A stretch of 62,404 bases of DNA from Bacteroidota bacterium (GTDB lineage Bacteria > Bacteroidota > Ignavibacteria > Ignavibacteriales > Melioribacteraceae). The notes under the pieces are model-generated. The model was not told the DNA's origin. It was given only the letters and a program-made list of their open reading frames with translations, and made no database searches. Numbering within the stretch: the stretch's first letter is position 1; the number at the start of each line of letters is the position of its first letter. The DNA is taken from contig JAHISP010000010.1 of assembly GCA_018818165.1 (NCBI GenBank), positions 1 to 62,404 on the forward strand, given 5' to 3'. A program made the position numbers and the translations under genes. This document shows positions 54,558 through 62,404 of this stretch, in pieces.

Positions 54558-56648
54558 TTGAAAGTATTTAATCCTGATGCTATTAGAAATATTGCATTTA
54601 TTGGTCATGGTGGTAGCGGAAAAACATTATTGTCAGAAGTAATTCTTTACGATGCTGGTGAAATTAATCGTATTGGAAGTATTGAAGAAGGAAGTACTAC
54701 TTCTGACTATAACAAAAATGAAATTGATAGACGTATTTCTCTTTCTGCAACCCCACTGCATTTTGAGTGGAAAGATACAAAAATAAATCTTATTGATACT
54801 CCAGGGTATTCTGATTTTACTGGACAAGTAAGTGCTGGTTTACATGTAGCTGATGTTGCAATTTCTGTTATTAAATCTGCTGAAGGTGTAGAAGTTGGTA
54901 CAGAAGTAACTTGGGAAAATGTTTGTAAGCACAAAATGCCTGCCGCTATTTTAATTAATAAAGTTGATAATGAACATTCAAAATTTCAAGAAACATTTTC
55001 AAGAGTAAAAGAGCGTTTGAACAATGATGCAACTATAATAGCATATCCAATAAATGAAGGTATTAATTTCAACACCGTTATTGATATTATTAAAATGAAG
55101 GAAATTGTTTTTGATAGTGCTGAGAGTAAGAAGTTTACCGAAAAAGAAATATCTGATGATCATAAAGCTCAAGCTGAATCCATGAGAGAGGAACTTGTTG
55201 AGAAAATAGCTGAATCAAGTGAAGAATTAATGAATAAGTTTTTTGAAGAAGGAACTTTAAATGAAACTGAATTAAAACAAGGACTTAAAGCTGCAATTAT
55301 TAATAGATCAATTATTCCTGTATTTGCCGTTTCAGCAGCAAAGGGAGTTGGAATTGCTAATTTTCTAGATTTTGCTGTAAATTATTTCCCTTCTCCTGTT
55401 GAAAGAGTTGGTAATAAAGCTAAGATGAGCAGTAGCGATAATGAAATTGAAATTAAATGTGATTTGAATGGAGAGGCTACTGCATTTGTATTTAAATCTT
55501 TATCTGAAGCTCATGTTGGAGAACTTTCCGTCTTGAAAGTATTTTCAGGCAAACTTAAAGCCGGAATGGATATGCTTAATACAACTAGAGGGAAAAGTGA
55601 AAGACTTGGTCAGCTTTTTGTCCTCAATGGAAAAAACAGAACTGAAGTTAGTGAGTTAACTGCAGGTGATATTGGTGCTGTTGTTAAACTTAAGGATACT
55701 CATACTGGCAATACATTAGCTTCAAAATCTTTTTCAGTTGTTATAAATGATATTGATTATCCAGATCCAACAATTCGTGCTGCAGTTGTTGCGCGTTCCA
55801 AAGGAGATGAAGATAAAATATCTACTGGTTTGCACACTTTTCATGAGGAAAACCCAACTGTTAATGTTCATTTTGATCCAGAGCTTTCTCAAACAATTAT
55901 TTCTGGACAAGGGGAATTACAACTTGACTTGGCTGTTAGAATGTTAAAAAGCAGATATAATGTTGAAGTTGATTTAGTTGAACCAAAAATTCCATATCGT
56001 GAAACAATTAAAGCAGTGGTTGAAAATGCAGAATACAAACACAAAAAACAATCTGGTGGTCGCGGACAATATGGACATGTTGTCCTTAAATTAGAACCAT
56101 TACCTAGAGGAACAGGAATTGAGTTTGTTGATGCAATTGTTGGTGGTGTTGTTCCAAGGAATTTCATTCCAGCTGTTGAAAAAGGTATAAATGAAATTAC
56201 AGCAAAAGGTATTTTAACTGGAAGTAAGGTTATTGATATTAGAGCAACTTTACATTTTGGCTCATATCACAATGTTGATTCGGATGAAGTTTCATTTAGA
56301 CTTGCAACTACAGGTGCATTTAAAAAAGGATTTCTGGAAGCAAAACCAATCTTACTTGAACCAATTTATAATATTTCTGTAAAGGTTCCTGAGGTATACA
56401 TGGGTGATGTGATGGGAGATCTTTCTAGTAAAAGAGGTAAAATTTCTGGAATGGAAGCTGAAGGACCTTTCCAAGTTATTAAAGCCAAAGTACCTTTATC
56501 TGAACTTTATAAATATTCAACGCATTTAAGAAGTATTACAGCTGGGCGTGGCGTGCATCATCGTGAGTTTTCGCATTATGAAGAAATGCCAAAAGAAGCT
56601 CAAGAAAAAGTTATTGAAGAGTTTAAAAAAGCAAAAGAAGAGGAATAA
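54558..56648 (+). CDS. EF-G paralogue (EF-G2-like translational GTPase)
   Basis: The 696-residue protein has all five EF-G domains: G domain (IDTPGYSDFTGQV and NKVD), domain II, domain IV (GGRGQYGHVVLKLEP) and a C-terminal part with GDVMGDLSSKRGKISGMEA. The P loop is GHGGSGKT rather than the canonical AHIDAGKT of the housekeeping factor, placing it with Thermus EF-G-2-type paralogues. Those retain GTPase activity, but their role is not settled. The start is TTG 54558 with a strong TTTGGAGG upstream. It is the third gene of the ytxH unit and is closed by a terminator. The primary fusA is not in the window. Confidence 0.9.
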   Translation: MKVFNPDAIRNIAFIGHGGSGKTLLSEVILYDAGEINRIGSIEEGSTTSDYNKNEIDRRISLSATPLHFEWKDTKINLIDTPGYSDFTGQVSAGLHVADVAISVIKSAEGVEVGTEVTWENVCKHKMPAAILINKVDNEHSKFQETFSRVKERLNNDATIIAYPINEGINFNTVIDIIKMKEIVFDSAESKKFTEKEISDDHKAQAESMREELVEKIAESSEELMNKFFEEGTLNETELKQGLKAAIINRSIIPVFAVSAAKGVGIANFLDFAVNYFPSPVERVGNKAKMSSSDNEIEIKCDLNGEATAFVFKSLSEAHVGELSVLKVFSGKLKAGMDMLNTTRGKSERLGQLFVLNGKNRTEVSELTAGDIGAVVKLKDTHTGNTLASKSFSVVINDIDYPDPTIRAAVVARSKGDEDKISTGLHTFHEENPTVNVHFDPELSQTIISGQGELQLDLAVRMLKSRYNVEVDLVEPKIPYRETIKAVVENAEYKHKKQSGGRGQYGHVVLKLEPLPRGTGIEFVDAIVGGVVPRNFIPAVEKGINEITAKGILTGSKVIDIRATLHFGSYHNVDSDEVSFRLATTGAFKKGFLEAKPILLEPIYNISVKVPEVYMGDVMGDLSSKRGKISGMEAEGPFQVIKAKVPLSELYKYSTHLRSITAGRGVHHREFSHYEEMPKEAQEKVIEEFKKAKEEE

Positions 56649-56675
56649 ACATTCCCAAAATATAATCTGTTTTCG

Positions 56676-56701
56676 AAACCCAATTTATTTAAATTGGGTT
56701 T
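56676..56701 (+). terminator. Terminator of the EF-G paralogue
   Basis: A perfect 11-bp stem (AAACCCAATTT and its complement) with a 4-nt loop, followed by CTTATTTATT. It lies 27 bp after the stop and just ahead of the HIT gene. Confidence 0.85.
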
Positions 56702-56727
56702 CTTATTTATTCAAATAAAGGATAGTT

Positions 56728-57237
56728 ATGGAAAGAATGTGGTCACCCTGGCGATCTCAATATATTGATGAATTTAAAGTAAAAAAAAATAATAATGAAT
56801 GTGTTTTTTGTAATGCTGTAAAGGAAAATACTGAGAATGATAAATGTCTTGTAGTCTACAGGGGAAAAGATATATTTACTATTATGAATCTTTATCCTTA
56901 TAATAATGGCCACTTAATGGTTGTTCCTAACAGACATATTTCAGCTATTAAGGAAATAACTGTTGAAGAATTTTCCGAAATTACTAAACAAATTACGCTT
57001 GCAACAGAAGCATTAACAAAATTATTTTCCCCACAGGGCTTTAATATTGGAGCAAATATTGGAAAAGCTGCTGGAGCGGGAATTGATTCACATATCCATT
57101 TTCACGTAATTCCAAGATGGAATGGTGACACTAACTTTATGCCTGTTATTGGAGAGACTAAAATAATATCTCACGAATTATTTAACACAAAAAATAGATT
57201 AATTAAAATATATAATGAAAATAGTAAGGAATTTTAG
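56728..57237 (+). CDS. HIT-family hydrolase/phosphorylase
   Basis: The 169-residue protein carries the histidine triad in DSHIHFHVIPRWNGDTNF. The N-terminal MWSPWRSQYIDEF and CVFCNAV zinc site match the AP4A phosphorylase/HIT class found in actinobacteria and Bacteroidota. These enzymes act on dinucleoside polyphosphates or adenylated substrates. ATG 56728 follows AAAGGATAG, a good ribosome site. The thyX ATG comes immediately after its stop, so the two are likely co-translated. Confidence 0.9.
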   Translation: MERMWSPWRSQYIDEFKVKKNNNECVFCNAVKENTENDKCLVVYRGKDIFTIMNLYPYNNGHLMVVPNRHISAIKEITVEEFSEITKQITLATEALTKLFSPQGFNIGANIGKAAGAGIDSHIHFHVIPRWNGDTNFMPVIGETKIISHELFNTKNRLIKIYNENSKEF

Positions 57238-58164
57238 ATGGAAAACGAAAATAAATTTGAAAAATTAGAGCCAATAAGAGTAAAAGCATTAGACGATATT
57301 TTAGGCATTCCGTTTAAAGTTCTTGACGATGGCTTTGTTCGTGTTGTAGATTATCTTGGTTCAGATCAATCTATTGTTCAAGCTGCTAGAGTATCTTATG
57401 GAAAGGGGACAAAGCAAATTAGTCAAGATAGAGGATTAATCAGATATTTACTTCGTCATCGTCATACTACTCCATTTGAAATGTGTGAAATTAAATTACA
57501 CATTAGAATTCCAATGGATGCTTGGCGACAGTGGATTAGACACAGAACTGCAAATGTTAATGAATATTCTACACGGTATTCATTGGCTATTGAATCGGCA
57601 CAAACAACAAATCCAGATCAATGGAGAATGCAATCCACAGATAATAAGCAGGGAAGTTCTGGCTTTTTTGATTCTGAAATTGGTAGCGAAATGACAGCCG
57701 ACGAAAAGTTTATTCATGATAAGACACGCGAAATTTACAATAAAAGAGTTGCTCAAGGTGTTGCAAGAGAACAAGCTCGTAAGGATTTACCGCTATCAAC
57801 ATATACCGAAGCATATTGGAAAATAGATTTACATAACCTTCTTCATTTTTTAGAGTTAAGAATGGAGAAAAATGCTCAATTAGAAATAAGAGAATATGCA
57901 AGTACTATTGGAAATGAAATTGTTAAAAGATGGGCTCCCATTGCCTGGGAAGCTTTTGAAGAGTATGCATTAAACTCAAAGGAATTCTCCAGATTTGAAT
58001 TAGAATTGTTGTCATTACTTGCAAACGGCAAATTTGAAGAAGCTAAAAGTAGCGCAATAAATTATGGTTGGTTGAACTATAAAAATGACGAATTGACTTT
58101 TAATATGGAGCGTTGGGAATTTGAAAATAAAATGAATGACTTAAAAATTCAAATTCCTTGGTAA
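57238..58164 (+). CDS. thyX: Flavin-dependent thymidylate synthase
   Basis: The 308-residue enzyme makes dTMP from dUMP using methylene-tetrahydrofolate and FAD/NADPH. The ThyX signature RHRTANVNEYSTRY is present and satisfies RHRx7S. FEMCEIKLHIRIPMDAWRQW and LHNLLHFLELRMEKNAQLEI are further family regions. It is longer than many ThyX proteins (about 220-260), with a Bacteroidota-like C-terminal extension. No thyA is present in the window. It abuts HIT upstream, with folA 46 bp downstream. Confidence 0.95.
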   Translation: MENENKFEKLEPIRVKALDDILGIPFKVLDDGFVRVVDYLGSDQSIVQAARVSYGKGTKQISQDRGLIRYLLRHRHTTPFEMCEIKLHIRIPMDAWRQWIRHRTANVNEYSTRYSLAIESAQTTNPDQWRMQSTDNKQGSSGFFDSEIGSEMTADEKFIHDKTREIYNKRVAQGVAREQARKDLPLSTYTEAYWKIDLHNLLHFLELRMEKNAQLEIREYASTIGNEIVKRWAPIAWEAFEEYALNSKEFSRFELELLSLLANGKFEEAKSSAINYGWLNYKNDELTFNMERWEFENKMNDLKIQIPW

Positions 58165-58210
58165 ATGTTGGTGTGTTTTTTTGCTAATCGTTATTTAGGT
58201 TTATGATTAA

Positions 58211-58693
58211 ATGAAAAAAATAATTATTGCAGCACTTTCAATAAATAATGTTATTGGGTGTAATCAAAAAATCCCTTGGGATAATAAAGAGGAAATAAAT
58301 TATTTTAAAGAAACAACAATAAATAATGCTGTATTGATGGGGAGCAAAACTTTTATTTCTATTGGTTCACCACTTATTGATCGAATTAATATTGTAATCT
58401 CAAAAACAAAAAAAGAAAATTCTGGAAATATATTTTACTTTACTTCCATTCTTGAAGCTTTGCATTATGCATATAAATTAGACTTTAAAAAACTATTTAT
58501 AATTGGTGGAAGTGAAATTTATTTTCAAACTTTTAACGAAGCTGATGAATTACTAATTAGTAGGATACCAATTACCGTTGACGGTGATAGATACTTTCCA
58601 CAAATAGACAATAATGATTGGGAACTTACAGAAATAATAAATAATAAAACTTTCAATGTTGAAAAATATATTAGAAGAATAGCTAAAGATTAG
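58211..58693 (+). CDS. folA: Dihydrofolate reductase
   Basis: The 160-residue NADPH enzyme reduces dihydrofolate to tetrahydrofolate. IIAALSINNVIGCNQKIPWD is the N-terminal block, MGSKTFISIG the cofactor loop and FIIGGSEIYFQTF the second nucleotide motif. The catalytic acid is Glu (EEINYFK) where E. coli has Asp27; the GRPLPGR segment of most bacteria is here GSPLIDR. It is therefore a divergent but apparently intact enzyme. It lies between thyX and mutL on one strand. ATG 58211 has AGGTTT upstream. Confidence 0.92.
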   Translation: MKKIIIAALSINNVIGCNQKIPWDNKEEINYFKETTINNAVLMGSKTFISIGSPLIDRINIVISKTKKENSGNIFYFTSILEALHYAYKLDFKKLFIIGGSEIYFQTFNEADELLISRIPITVDGDRYFPQIDNNDWELTEIINNKTFNVEKYIRRIAKD

Positions 58694-58707
58694 GATTAGT
58701 GAAAATA

Positions 58708-60570
58708 ATGGTTGATTCAGAAAATAAAATAAAAATACTACCAAATAATATTGCAAATAAAATTGCTGCTGGTGAAGTTGTTCAGCGCCCAGCATCGGTA
58801 TTAAAAGAATTGCTCGAAAACTCAATTGATGCCGAAGCAAATAATATTGAAGTATTTATAAAAGCAGCAGGAAAAACATTAATCCAAGTTGTGGATGATG
58901 GTTATGGTATGACTGAATCTGATGCATTAGAAAGTTTTAAACGTCATGCAACGTCAAAGATATTTAGCATTAATGACTTAGAGGAAATAAGAACTTTTGG
59001 CTTTAGAGGGGAAGCTTTAAGCTCAATTACATCAGTTGCAAAAGTAGAAATAAAAACATCACAAAAGAACAGTAATCTTGGAACACATCTGTTCATAGAA
59101 GAATCTGATAATGTAATTATTGAAAAGGGGAATTATCCAATTGGAACTTCAATCAGTGTTAAAAATCTATTTTACAATACACCTGGCAGAAGAAAATTTC
59201 TAAAAACTAATTCAACCGAGTTAAAACACATTACTGATACATTTAAAAGGATTGCTTTAAGTTATCCAGCTATTTCCTTTAAGTTTTGGAATAATGATGA
59301 TCTTACTTTTAACTTCGTTTCTGCTTCAATGGAAGAAAGAGTAAAACAGGTAGTTGATGAAAATATTCTTAATGGGTTAATTGAAGTTGAAGAAAACACA
59401 GAATATTTAAGTATTAAAGGTTATGTTGCTAAGCCTACATATATGAGAAAAAGCAAAGGTGAACAATTCCTTTTTATTAATAAACGATTTGTGGTTAGTA
59501 AAATTATTAACCATGCCGTCTTTACTGCTTACGATCACTTACTTGATAAAGGCGAATATCCTTTTTTCATTTTGTTTATTGATTTAGATCCAAAAATGGT
59601 TGATATAAATGTGCACCCAGCAAAGATGGAAATTAAGTTTGATGACGAAAGAAGTATCTACAATTTTGTTAAAGCAATTATTCGTAAATCAATTGGACAA
59701 TATGACTTAGTTCCAAATATTAGTTTTAATGATGATTCGGAAATTTCAACTTCTCTAAGGCAGGAGAATAGTGATTATATTCCAAAAGGTGACTTTAATG
59801 ACCGACCTTTTTCTAAATCAAATTTTAATCAAAAGAGGGAAAAACAAGGTATATATAAAGAAGAAGAAATTGATTTGCTGTTCAGTACAATAAATCCAAA
59901 TATGCGAAATGAGGTTACAAACAGAAACTCAAATCATCCATTTGAAGAGAATGTTTATCAGCACTCTTCAAATATTACTGAGGAAAGTGGTGAAAAATCG
60001 TCAACTTCTTTTCTTATTGCACTTCATAATAAATATATTCTTTCACCAATTAGAAGTGGTTTAATGGTTATTGATCAGCATGTGGCTCACGAAAGAATTC
60101 TTTATGATAAAGCTATTAATTCTTTTGACGCTGATATGCCTTTTTCACAGCAACTTCTTTTTACTGAAGAAATTAAATTAGACCCGGCAGATTATGAATT
60201 GTTAAAAACTATAAATCCATATTTAGTTAAACTTGGATTTGAAATTAAATTTAAAAGTAAAAATGTTATTGTTATTCTCGGGGTTCCACCAGATGTAAAA
60301 AGTGGTTCTGAAGCTGAAACTCTAAAAGGTATAATAAGTGAATATAGAATCAATGAAGAAGAAAATCATCTTGAAGAGAGAGATAATCTTGCTAAATCAT
60401 TCTCATGTAAAACAGCAATTAAAGCGGGGGATAAATTAAGAGAGCAAGAAATGCGTGCTCTGGTTGACCATCTCTTTGCTACATCAATGCCATATGTTTG
60501 TCCTCACGGAAGACCAATTATTATAAAAATTCCTCTCACTGAGTTTGACAAAAGATTTGGACGAACTTAA
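58708..60570 (+). CDS. mutL: DNA mismatch repair protein MutL
   Basis: The 620-residue protein has the GHKL ATPase domain (IAAGEVVQRPASVLKELLEN, then DDGYGMTESDA and GFRGEALSSI), a variable linker of about 370-435 and a C-terminal dimerisation/endonuclease domain. The endonuclease motif reads DQHVAHERILYD, close to DQHAx2Ex4E but ending in Asp, and VCPHGRPIIIKI is the conserved metal-site region. It should nick DNA as in methylation-independent repair. ATG 58708 is preferred to an in-frame GTG at 58699, where the ribosome site AGGA would be too close. mutS is not in the window. Confidence 0.94.
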   Translation: MVDSENKIKILPNNIANKIAAGEVVQRPASVLKELLENSIDAEANNIEVFIKAAGKTLIQVVDDGYGMTESDALESFKRHATSKIFSINDLEEIRTFGFRGEALSSITSVAKVEIKTSQKNSNLGTHLFIEESDNVIIEKGNYPIGTSISVKNLFYNTPGRRKFLKTNSTELKHITDTFKRIALSYPAISFKFWNNDDLTFNFVSASMEERVKQVVDENILNGLIEVEENTEYLSIKGYVAKPTYMRKSKGEQFLFINKRFVVSKIINHAVFTAYDHLLDKGEYPFFILFIDLDPKMVDINVHPAKMEIKFDDERSIYNFVKAIIRKSIGQYDLVPNISFNDDSEISTSLRQENSDYIPKGDFNDRPFSKSNFNQKREKQGIYKEEEIDLLFSTINPNMRNEVTNRNSNHPFEENVYQHSSNITEESGEKSSTSFLIALHNKYILSPIRSGLMVIDQHVAHERILYDKAINSFDADMPFSQQLLFTEEIKLDPADYELLKTINPYLVKLGFEIKFKSKNVIVILGVPPDVKSGSEAETLKGIISEYRINEEENHLEERDNLAKSFSCKTAIKAGDKLREQEMRALVDHLFATSMPYVCPHGRPIIIKIPLTEFDKRFGRT

Positions 60571-60576
60571 AATATT

Positions 60577-60609
60577 AAAAAGCCCTATCATATCTGATAG
60601 AGCTTTTTT
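60577..60609 (+). terminator. Terminator of mutL
   Basis: AAAAAGCCCTATCA pairs with TGATAGAGCTTTTTT with one mismatch across a 4-nt loop, ending in T6. It separates the thyX-mutL unit from the HipBST-like module. Confidence 0.88.
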
Positions 60610-60846
60610 AAGGAACTGTGTTCAACCCTCATATTGACTTTTAACGAATTTAAATATGTTTCAAAAAACAACATTCCAAAACAAAAACGTTGTAAAAACT
60701 GCAACATACATTACTTTTTATTTGATATTTAATCATTAGACTATTAATCTGGATAGGCATTTAACTGCACTTTACTGTTGACTTTGAATAATATCTTCTT
60801 GATATTTACAAATAGTGAAATTAAATGCACTTAGGAATTAAATATT

Positions 60847-61059
60847 ATGCAAAATTATCCAGATTTGTTAGAGAAGATAAAATTACGCCGCAAACATCTT
60901 GGACTAAAACAGGAAGATTTAGCAGAAATATCTGGGGTCTCACTTAGGACAGTAAAATCGATAGAATCAAATAAGGGAAATCCTAATATTTTAACATTAT
61001 TAAAAGTAATAGAAACTTTGGGAATGGAAATTGAAATTAAAATTGTTGAGAAAGAATAG
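60847..61059 (+). CDS. hipB: HipB-like XRE-family antitoxin/repressor
   Basis: The 70-residue protein is a single Cro/CI-type helix-turn-helix (KLRRKHLGLKQEDLAEISG, VSLRTVKSIESNKGNPN), followed by the short beta-strand tail LGMEIEIKIVEKE typical of HipB. It should bind operators upstream and neutralise the kinase. The 237 bp upstream contain an 8-bp inverted pair, GCATTTAA and TTAAATGC, about 57 bp apart around a likely promoter; this may be the operator. Unlike usual hip operons, the next gene is 242 bp away because a repeat element sits between. Confidence 0.88.
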   Translation: MQNYPDLLEKIKLRRKHLGLKQEDLAEISGVSLRTVKSIESNKGNPNILTLLKVIETLGMEIEIKIVEKE

Positions 61060-61091
61060 CAGTACACACACCTGCAACCATCTCTAGAGGA

Positions 61092-61221
61092 AATGCTGTT
61101 AAATTAAGGTTATATTTTTGTAGAGCGTCATTCCTGAATGCTCTTGTCTGGAATCTTAGCCATTAATTGGATTCCGCGTGAGAGATTCGCGGAATGACAA
61201 ATTGCTTTAGTTGACAGCATT
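61092..61221. repeat. MITE-like element with GTCATTCC core, copy C
   Basis: The core at 61127-61198 (72 bp) begins GTCATTCC, ends GGAATGAC and matches the copies at 4136 and 10311. An inner ATTCCGCG/CGCGGAAT pair forms an 8-bp stem near its right end. Outside the core, AATGCTGTTAA at 61092 and the complement of AATGCTGTCAA ending at 61221 form an outer inverted repeat. No transposase is encoded, so it is non-autonomous. It lies between hipB and hipS. Confidence 0.7.
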
Positions 61222-61301
61222 GTTCGAGAAGGGAAGATACGCAAGCACTAGTGGTGTATTCTTTAAAAACGAATATTAAATAGTATAAAATATAAAACAT
61301 T

Positions 61302-61619
61302 ATGAAAGCAGAAGTTTATAATAACAATCAATTAGTTGGTTTTCTTTCTAAAGAAGATGATAAGTATATATTTAAATATGAAAATGAATATCTATTAAAT
61401 CCCCAAAACAGCAGTATTAGTTTAACTTTGCCCAAACGAGAGGAGGCGTATATTTCAGATACTTTATTCCCATTTTTCTTTGGGTTGCTTTCGGAGGGCA
61501 CAAATAAAGAAATACAATGCAAATTATTAAAAATTGATGAGAATGATGATTTTATAAGATTATTAAAAACTGCAAAAAATGATACTATCGGTGCGATAAC
61601 CATTATGGAAATAGAATGA
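61302..61619 (+). CDS. hipS: HipS-like protein (HipA N-terminal subdomain alone)
   Basis: The 105-residue protein matches the N-terminal subdomain of HipA kinases as a separate polypeptide. AEVYNNNQLVGFLSKEDD opens the domain, and SLTLPKREEAYISDTLFPFF with GLLSEGTNKEI are its hallmark motifs. In enteropathogenic E. coli the HipBST system has this same split, with HipS acting as the antitoxin of the HipT kinase. Its TGA overlaps the kinase ATG (ATGA). An AT-rich stretch TATAAAATATAAAAC just upstream may carry a promoter now that hipB is distant. Confidence 0.85.
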   Translation: MKAEVYNNNQLVGFLSKEDDKYIFKYENEYLLNPQNSSISLTLPKREEAYISDTLFPFFFGLLSEGTNKEIQCKLLKIDENDDFIRLLKTAKNDTIGAITIMEIE

Positions 61620-62404
61620 TTAAAATATGCCCAAGCTGTTTGAAAAAAGGTGAAAATACTTTTTGCAATAAATGCAGAAAAGAGTTGTTTGATGGAAAAA
61701 CGATTAGTCATATTCTGCCTTTTTCAAAACCCGAGTATGATAAAATTAAATTTACAACTCAAAATAGAATTTCCATTTCGGGAGTTCAAACTAAACACTC
61801 GTTAAAAATAGAAAATGAAAAATTAATACTAACGGATATTGGGGGCGAGTACATTCTTAAACCAATTCCAACTGGAGTTTTTTCAAACTTATCTTTTGTG
61901 CCTGCAAACGAGCATTTATCAATGCAAATAGCAAAACAAGTGTTTAAAATAAATACTGCAAAAAATGCAATTGTTTTTTTTAGCGATAACAAACCTGCCT
62001 ATCTTGTAAAACGTTTTGACAGATTACCAAATAAAGTAAAACTATTGCAAGAAGATTTTGCACAAATTGCTAATAGGTCATCAAAAATTAATGATGAAAA
62101 TTATAAATATGATTTTAGCTACGAAGAAATTGCCGAATTAATTAAAAAATATGTTTCTGCGTATAAAATTGATATTGAACAATTTTACAAATTAATTTTA
62201 TTCAACTATCTAATAGGAAATGGCGATGCGCACTTAAAGAATTTTTCTCTTTTCAAAGATGAAAAATATGGAGAATATCGTTTAACACCAGCATACGATT
62301 TATTGAATACTACAATTCATATTCCCAACGAATCGGATACAGCGTTGGAATTATTTAAAGACGGATATGAAACAGACGGTTATAAATTTAATAGTAAATA
62401 TACA
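61616..62404 (+). CDS. hipT: HipT-like serine/threonine kinase toxin, 3' end beyond the window
   Basis: The frame runs 263 codons to the right edge with no stop. The first 25 residues hold two Cys pairs (CPSC and CNKC), a small zinc-ribbon-like knob. RISISGVQTKHSLKI contains the Ser-Ile-Ser motif (Ser53/Ser55), placed much as the autophosphorylation motif of E. coli HipT. ILKPIPTG and LVKRFDRL are nucleotide-binding regions. LIGNGDAHLKNFSL carries the catalytic Asp and LTPAYDLLNT the metal Asp. HipT kinases phosphorylate tryptophanyl-tRNA synthetase; the target here is unknown. All visible active-site residues are intact. Confidence 0.9.
   Translation, partial: MIKICPSCLKKGENTFCNKCRKELFDGKTISHILPFSKPEYDKIKFTTQNRISISGVQTKHSLKIENEKLILTDIGGEYILKPIPTGVFSNLSFVPANEHLSMQIAKQVFKINTAKNAIVFFSDNKPAYLVKRFDRLPNKVKLLQEDFAQIANRSSKINDENYKYDFSYEEIAELIKKYVSAYKIDIEQFYKLILFNYLIGNGDAHLKNFSLFKDEKYGEYRLTPAYDLLNTTIHIPNESDTALELFKDGYETDGYKFNSKYT

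Noticed and set aside
1-62404. CRISPR array, prophage, integron or restriction-modification system
   Set aside because: No regularly spaced direct repeats, no phage structural genes, integrase or methylase were seen.

Overview
This is a gene-dense, strongly AT-rich bacterial chromosome segment. The best guess for the host is a member of the Bacteroidota/Ignavibacteriota (Chlorobi-side) assemblage. This is an inference from the alternative GlmU-like transferase and DUF4954 pair, the lipoproteins with Bacteroidota-style N-termini, the glycogen synthase beside a DUF4270-like lipoprotein, and four promoters of the TTTG-N20-TAnnTTT(G/C) form. Several genes also carry clear Shine-Dalgarno sites (GGAGG or AGGAG). 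Such sites are uncommon in Flavobacteria and Bacteroides, which argues for an early branch such as Ignavibacteria. No rRNA, phage, insertion sequence or CRISPR array was seen. One tRNA, tRNA-Leu(CAA), is present.

Layout. 0-5.5 kb: the tail of an unknown gene, clpC, an exported M64 peptidase and a SpoIIE/RsbU-type phosphatase. 5.7-11.7 kb: a threonine operon (thrA, asd, thrB, thrC) behind a clear promoter. 11.9-20.3 kb, minus strand: acyl carrier protein, ADP-forming acyl-CoA synthetase, DUF4954, alternative GlmU-like protein, NagB, a CBS protein and a TraB-family protein. 20.9-24.1 kb: a POT transporter, decayed gene remnants, an exported protein and tRNA-Leu. 24.3-29.5 kb: mltG and an Ig-like lipoprotein, then hutI and a NamZ-like muramidase on the minus strand. 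29.6-38.6 kb: glgA, gmhB, three envelope proteins, glyA, tatC and a polyprenyl diphosphate synthase. 38.7-40.2 kb: a second POT transporter, minus strand. 40.3-46.1 kb: a tightly packed run purC, DUF971, pgsA, pgpA, cinA, thpR, recA, recX. 46.2-53.5 kb: a glutaryl-CoA-dehydrogenase-like enzyme, guaB, a glycosyltransferase, purD, a small exported protein, maf and a flippase-like membrane protein. 53.7-60.6 kb: ytxH, a DUF948-like protein, an EF-G paralogue, HIT, thyX, folA and mutL. 60.8 kb to the end: a three-gene HipBST-like toxin-antitoxin module, cut off at the window edge.

Most of the window is housekeeping: amino acid, purine and thymidylate synthesis, phospholipid headgroups, recombination and mismatch repair, proteolysis. 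The less ordinary content is: (i) a dispersed 72-73 bp repeat (ends GTCATTCC/GGAATGAC) with one copy between hipB and hipS, one between thrB and thrC, and one supplying a potential start codon to the phosphatase gene; (ii) a perfect 18-bp inverted repeat inside a coding sequence just upstream of the EF-G paralogue; (iii) the ACP/ADP-forming synthetase/DUF4954/GlmU-like cluster, whose joint function is not known to me; and (iv) a promoter form with a fixed 20-bp spacer that recurs upstream of four transcription units.
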